Shown here: positions 60,080 through 64,000 of the stretch, piece by piece | Layout: every line of letters begins with the position of its first letter | How positions within the stretch are numbered: the first letter of the stretch is position 1 | Made by a program: the position numbers and the translations under genes | The notes under the pieces: model-generated | The model's database searches: none | Seen by the model: only the letters and a program-made list of their open reading frames with translations | Told to the model about the DNA's origin: nothing | Origin: Niabella sp. | Lineage (GTDB): Bacteria; Bacteroidota; Bacteroidia; Chitinophagales; Chitinophagaceae | Assembly (NCBI RefSeq): GCF_030150205.1 | Contig: NZ_JASLGT010000009.1 | Span: 124,001-188,000, forward strand | Reading direction: 5' to 3' | DNA length: 64,000 nt

Positions 60080-61594
60080 ATGATTGCCAAAAAAAATAAT
60101 CGTTTTTTATTGGGTATTGATGTTGGAACGTCTGCGGTGAAAGTGGCGCTGGTAAATGCAGTTACCCGGGATGTTTGGGCCACCGCTTCCAGTCCGGACA
60201 TGACGGAGCGGGGCATTAAATCCATGCAGCCGGGCTGGGCCGAACAGGACCCGGAACAATGGTGGGCAGATGTAAAAGCAGCCATTCATAAATTGGGTGA
60301 ACGGGCGGACTGCGATCTGCAGGCGGTTGATGCGATCGGGATCACGTACCAGATGCACGGGCTGGTGGTTACGGATACTGAAAAGAAGGTGTTGCGCGAT
60401 GCGATCATCTGGTGCGACGGCCGCGCCATATCCGAAGGTGAGCGGGCATTAAAAGCGATAGGAGCGGATAAGTGCCTGCATCATCTGCTGAACTATCCCG
60501 GCAATTTTACGGCAGCAAAACTGGCCTGGGTCAAAGAGCAGGAGCCGGCCGTTTACGAAAAGATCGATAAAGCGATGTTGCCAGGCGATTATATTGCGCT
60601 CCGGCTGAGCAATACGCTTACCAGCACGGTGTCGATGTTCTCGGAGGGTACCTTCTGGGATTTCCGCAGTCATACACTTTCGGAAGATATCCTGGATTTT
60701 TTTGGATTTGATGCCGGTCTTTTTGGCGACCTGCAGCCGGTATTTTCGGTGCATGGAATATTAGGTACAAGGATTGCCGGGGAGCTGGGTATGAAGGCGG
60801 GAACACCCATAACCTATAAAGCCGGCGATCAATTAAACAATGCGCTTTCATTAAATGTATTAAAGCCCGGCGAAATTGCAACCACCGCCGGCACCAGCGG
60901 GGTTATTTACGCGGTAACCGATCAGCTGGTGTATGATCCGCTTTCGAGGATCAATAGTTTTGCGCATGTAAACCATCTTCCCGGCCAGCCACGTATCGGG
61001 CTGTTGCTTTGCATTAACGGCGCGGGCATCAGCAACCGCTGGATCCGGGATTGTACCGGAGGACGGCATTCTTATACACAGATGAACGAAATGGCGGCGG
61101 AGGTAGCGCCGGGCGCTGCCGGCCTGCGCTATTATCCATTTGGCAATGGTGCGGAACGGATGCTGCAGAACACCATTGCAGATGCCGGCTTTTCGGGCAT
61201 CGACCTCAACCTGCATACCCCGGCCCATTTGTACCGGGCAGTTCAGGAAGGTATAGCCTTTGCCTTCCGGTACGGACTGGACATCATGCGGGAAAACGGG
61301 CTGCAGGCGACCGTTGTAAAGGCAGGGAAAGCCAATCTTTTTTTAAGCGAAGTATTTGCCCGGGCATTTGTAAATGTAACGGGGCTTACGCTGGAGCTCT
61401 ATCATACGGATGCCAGTGTGGGCGCTGCTATCGGCGCGGGCATTGGCCTGGGCATATATACAGAGGCCAATGCGTTTGAAAACCTGGAACGGGCAGCAGT
61501 GATGGCACCGGATGCTGCACTGCAGGAAGTATATGAACCCATTTACCAGGAGTGGCGGATACAACTGGATCAACAAATTCATCAAAATAAATAA
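60080..61594 (+). CDS. xylB: Xylulokinase
   Basis: 504 residues, FGGY kinase. N-terminal phosphate loop LLGIDVGTSAVKVALVN, the substrate region with ITYQMHGLVV and IIWCDGRA, ATTAGTSGVIYAV in the second actin-like domain and the C-terminal GAAIGAGIGLGIY. It phosphorylates D-xylulose for the pentose phosphate pathway. Start at 60080; the ATG at 60069 is out of frame. xylA follows 4 bases after the stop. Confidence 0.95.
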   Translation: MIAKKNNRFLLGIDVGTSAVKVALVNAVTRDVWATASSPDMTERGIKSMQPGWAEQDPEQWWADVKAAIHKLGERADCDLQAVDAIGITYQMHGLVVTDTEKKVLRDAIIWCDGRAISEGERALKAIGADKCLHHLLNYPGNFTAAKLAWVKEQEPAVYEKIDKAMLPGDYIALRLSNTLTSTVSMFSEGTFWDFRSHTLSEDILDFFGFDAGLFGDLQPVFSVHGILGTRIAGELGMKAGTPITYKAGDQLNNALSLNVLKPGEIATTAGTSGVIYAVTDQLVYDPLSRINSFAHVNHLPGQPRIGLLLCINGAGISNRWIRDCTGGRHSYTQMNEMAAEVAPGAAGLRYYPFGNGAERMLQNTIADAGFSGIDLNLHTPAHLYRAVQEGIAFAFRYGLDIMRENGLQATVVKAGKANLFLSEVFARAFVNVTGLTLELYHTDASVGAAIGAGIGLGIYTEANAFENLERAAVMAPDAALQEVYEPIYQEWRIQLDQQIHQNK

Positions 61595-61598
61595 GGTT

Positions 61599-62927
61599 AT
61601 GCAGGTACTTACAGGAACTACTGAATATTTTAAAGGAATCGGCCCGGTAACATTTGAAGGGCTGGAGTCGGATAATCCCCTGGCGTTTCGCTGGTATGAT
61701 GAAACAAGGGTAGTGGCAGGCCGGCCGTTAAAGGATTGGCTGCGTTTTGCCTGTTCTTACTGGCATTCTTTTAATGGGAATGGAAGCGATCCTTTTGGCG
61801 GACCCACGCATTTTTTTGCATGGGACCAATGCAGCGATGCGCTGGACCGGGCCCGGGATAAAATGGATGCCGCATTTGAGTTTTTTACAAAAATGTCGCT
61901 GCCGTTTTATTGTTTTCATGATGTGGACCTGGTAGATTATGGCAACGACGTGGCGGAGAACGAACGGCGGCTGCAGGCCATTACCGACTATGCGCTTGAA
62001 AAGCAGGCGGCCTCCGGCGTGCAATTGTTATGGGGTACAGCCAACCTGTTTTCGCATGTACGCTATATGAACGGGGCGGCCACCAACCCGGACTTCAACG
62101 TAGTAGCGCATGCCGGCGCCCAGGTAAAAGCGGCGTTGGATGCCACGCTGAAGCTGGGGGGCGAAAACTATGTGTTCTGGGGCGGCCGTGAGGGATATAT
62201 GAGCCTGCTGAATACCAATATGAAAAAGGAACAGGAGCATATGGCGCGGTTTTTACATATGGCAAAGGATTATGCCCGGAAGCAGGGCTTTAAGGGTACT
62301 TTTTTTATAGAGCCCAAGCCCTGCGAGCCTACCAAACACCAGTATGATTACGATGCTGCTACGGTGATCAGCTTCCTGCGGCAATACGATCTCCTGGATG
62401 ATTTTAAATTGAATATAGAAGTAAACCACGCAACCCTGGCCGGTCATACCTTCCAGCATGAATTGCAGGTAGCCGCAGATGCGGAACTCCTGGGTTCGAT
62501 AGATGCCAACCGGGGCGATTACCAGAACGGATGGGATACGGACCAGTTTCCCAATAATCTGAACGAACTAACCGAAGCGATGCTGATCATTCTTGAAGCC
62601 GGCGGGTTCAGCGGGGGCGGGATCAATTTTGATGCAAAAATCCGGAGGAACTCAACGGATGCTGCGGATCTGTTTTATGCGCATATCGGGGGGATGGATG
62701 CTTTTGCCCGGGCGTTGATCATTGCGGATAATGTGTTGCAAAGATCCGAATACCGGCAACTGCGTGCAAACCGCTATCAATCCTTTGCGGAAGGAGCGGG
62801 GCGGGATTTTGAAGAAGGAAAATTAAGCCTGGAGGCACTGCGCGACCTGGCCGTTCAAAACGGGGAGCCGGCACAGATCAGCGGTAAACAGGAATACTAT
62901 GAAAATATGATCAACCGGTTTATTTAA
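61599..62927 (+). CDS. xylA: Xylose isomerase
   Basis: 442 residues from the ATG at 61599. Metal- and substrate-site motifs are present: FYCFHDVDLVDYG, VFWGGREGYMSLLNT, FIEPKPCEPTKHQYDYD, GSIDANRGDYQNGWDTDQFP and GGINFDAKIRRNSTD. It converts D-xylose to D-xylulose and, with xylB, gives the standard isomerase pathway. No xylose transporter is in the window. Confidence 0.97.
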   Translation: MQVLTGTTEYFKGIGPVTFEGLESDNPLAFRWYDETRVVAGRPLKDWLRFACSYWHSFNGNGSDPFGGPTHFFAWDQCSDALDRARDKMDAAFEFFTKMSLPFYCFHDVDLVDYGNDVAENERRLQAITDYALEKQAASGVQLLWGTANLFSHVRYMNGAATNPDFNVVAHAGAQVKAALDATLKLGGENYVFWGGREGYMSLLNTNMKKEQEHMARFLHMAKDYARKQGFKGTFFIEPKPCEPTKHQYDYDAATVISFLRQYDLLDDFKLNIEVNHATLAGHTFQHELQVAADAELLGSIDANRGDYQNGWDTDQFPNNLNELTEAMLIILEAGGFSGGGINFDAKIRRNSTDAADLFYAHIGGMDAFARALIIADNVLQRSEYRQLRANRYQSFAEGAGRDFEEGKLSLEALRDLAVQNGEPAQISGKQEYYENMINRFI

Positions 62928-62946
62928 GATTCGAAACACTTTTTTT

Positions 62947-62965
62947 AAACGGAGGCCGTTTGCTT
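62947..62965 (+). terminator. Possible terminator after xylA
   Basis: AAACGG (62947-62952) pairs with CCGTTT (62956-62961) around a 3-base loop, followed by GCTTTT. Confidence 0.4.
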
Positions 62966-64000
62966 TTAAGGAGCAACGGCTTCTGTCTTTTTTGCGATCA
63001 GGCGTGCAAGGATAAAACAAAGCTGATCGATCCGTTCTTTCTGCGGGTGAAATGCGGAAACGTTTGAAAGAATGATGACGCCCTTTTGAGCAGCGATATC
63101 GATCGCCATCGATGAGGTATACCCTCCGGTACCCCCGTTGTGCCAGTACAATTGCCGGTTGTCATTGGTGCGAATGATGTGCCAGCCCAGCCCCATCTGC
63201 ATCCGGTCGTTTACCGTAAATGTGGGCCTTCTTGTAAGCGCCAGCTCCTTATTGGATGTATCCCATTGCGCTGTTGCAAATAGCGCCAGGTCCTGTGAAC
63301 AGGATAGCAGCCCTCCGCCACCAAAGAGTACGTCAAAATCCCAGTTAGGCACTTCATTGCCTTTTTCATTGAGCCCTTTTACAAGTGGAGCACCGGCCTG
63401 CAGGGCACTGGTATATGTATGCTGCATGTGGTACTTGTGAAGCACCCGCTTCTTTAACAGCAACGGGAAACTGGTTTTTTGCGATAACCCAAGGGTATAC
63501 CCCAATAGTCCGGCGCCCAGGTTGGAGTATTCAAATGTTGCTCCTGCCGGTTGTTGCAGGGGCAATTCATTTTTCAGATAATCTTCCAGTTGCTGACTGC
63601 CGTAATTTTTATAGGGATTCAGCGGTGCCGTTCTTGCTGCCGCAAAATTGGAAGGAAGTCGCGGAAGCCCGGCAGTGTGATTGGCCAGGCTTTTAAGATC
63701 AGGTTGAATAGCCTGGTTGAATTGAAACGGGTAATAAGGATTGATCTTGTCTTCGAGCTGTAATTTTTTCTCAATTACCAGCGCTGCCAGTACGGTAGCG
63801 GTAAATACTTTGGTAATGGAGCCGATCTCGAAGATGGCGGTGCGGTTGTCAATAGTCCGGATGCTATCCTTCTCCTTCAACAGACCCAAAAAAGATGTGT
63901 TGCCGTTCTGGATTATTGCGATGGAAAACTGCGTCTTCATCGGAAAGTTATTGAGTTGTTCCATCGCCAGCTCCGGGATCCGCCGGTTTTTGATGCTATC
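62966..64000 (-). CDS. Serine hydrolase, class C beta-lactamase/DD-peptidase family, 5' end outside window
   Basis: At least 344 residues; the frame stays open to the right edge (12 more codons before the ATG at 63964), so the signal peptide is probably outside. SxxK is FEIGSITKVFTATVLAAL, YxN is FEYSNLGAGLLGY, and the KTG-like box is HNGGTGGY. The family includes esterases, D-aminopeptidases and AmpC-like enzymes; a resistance role is not implied. Convergent with xylA. Confidence 0.88.
   Translation of the reverse strand, partial: DSIKNRRIPELAMEQLNNFPMKTQFSIAIIQNGNTSFLGLLKEKDSIRTIDNRTAIFEIGSITKVFTATVLAALVIEKKLQLEDKINPYYPFQFNQAIQPDLKSLANHTAGLPRLPSNFAAARTAPLNPYKNYGSQQLEDYLKNELPLQQPAGATFEYSNLGAGLLGYTLGLSQKTSFPLLLKKRVLHKYHMQHTYTSALQAGAPLVKGLNEKGNEVPNWDFDVLFGGGGLLSCSQDLALFATAQWDTSNKELALTRRPTFTVNDRMQMGLGWHIIRTNDNRQLYWHNGGTGGYTSSMAIDIAAQKGVIILSNVSAFHPQKERIDQLCFILARLIAKKTEAVAP

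Noticed and set aside
62966..63964. Beta-lactamase antibiotic resistance gene
   Set aside because: The SxxK/YxN/HxG motifs fit a very broad serine hydrolase family; nothing points to beta-lactam hydrolysis.

Overview
The window is chromosomal DNA from a member of the Bacteroidota, most likely Chitinophagaceae (a Niabella- or Chitinophaga-like soil bacterium). Support comes from -7 promoter elements of the form TAnnTTTG with a TTG about 19 bases upstream, near-absence of Shine-Dalgarno sequences, TamL (the lipoprotein form of TamA), DUF983, DUF2480, DUF3347 and DUF4199 proteins, RCC1/SdrD-type surface proteins and many response regulators with AraC output domains. Genus is inference only.

Layout. 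1-3.8 kb: end of a DUF983 gene, rpsA, a Crp/Fnr regulator, an SMR exporter. 3.9-9.2 kb: a YceI lipoprotein and a copper-handling cluster (Cys-rich lipoprotein, multicopper oxidase fused to an outer-membrane barrel, DUF3347 protein, His/Cys-rich exported protein). 9.3-12.5 kb: acetyltransferases, small enzymes and an alkylation-repair pair (ogt, alkA-like). 12.8-14.6 kb: flavin reductase and DUF2480 divergent from a SufR-like regulator. 14.7-22.8 kb: tamB-tamL and a membrane protein. 23-25.2 kb: small lipoprotein and a GH29 alpha-L-fucosidase. 25.2-32.1 kb: a TetR-controlled YbhGFSR-like ABC exporter with its own outer-membrane channel. 32.3-41.5 kb: DAO-type oxidoreductase, trmN6, a GDP-heptose pathway (gmhA, hddA, hddC-gmhB) with glycosyltransferases, DUF4199, and a dihydroorotase homologue lacking its metal ligands. 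41.7-54.4 kb: tRNA-Pro(GGG) and a 12.4-kb segment bracketed by two related tRNA-3'-end copies; it holds an RCC1 surface protein, two phospho-receiver/AraC regulators, an AraC-SDR-membrane protein-NTF2 operon and a propeller-sensor histidine kinase. 54.6-64 kb: lipoprotein, AraC regulator, alpha/beta hydrolase, xylose genes (xylR, xylB, xylA) and a serine hydrolase cut by the window edge.

The most unusual signal is not a gene. About a dozen short arrays with a 7-base period (a few with 8 or 10) are scattered through the window. They tend to start at or just after stop codons and to carry TCAG/TCAAA/GTGAA-like units on the coding strand of the preceding gene. Two are translated: one forms the N-terminus of TamL and one interrupts a glycosyltransferase; both read as 7-residue peptide repeats because 7 and 3 share no factor. 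I saw no CRISPR array, rRNA, intact insertion sequence or integrase.
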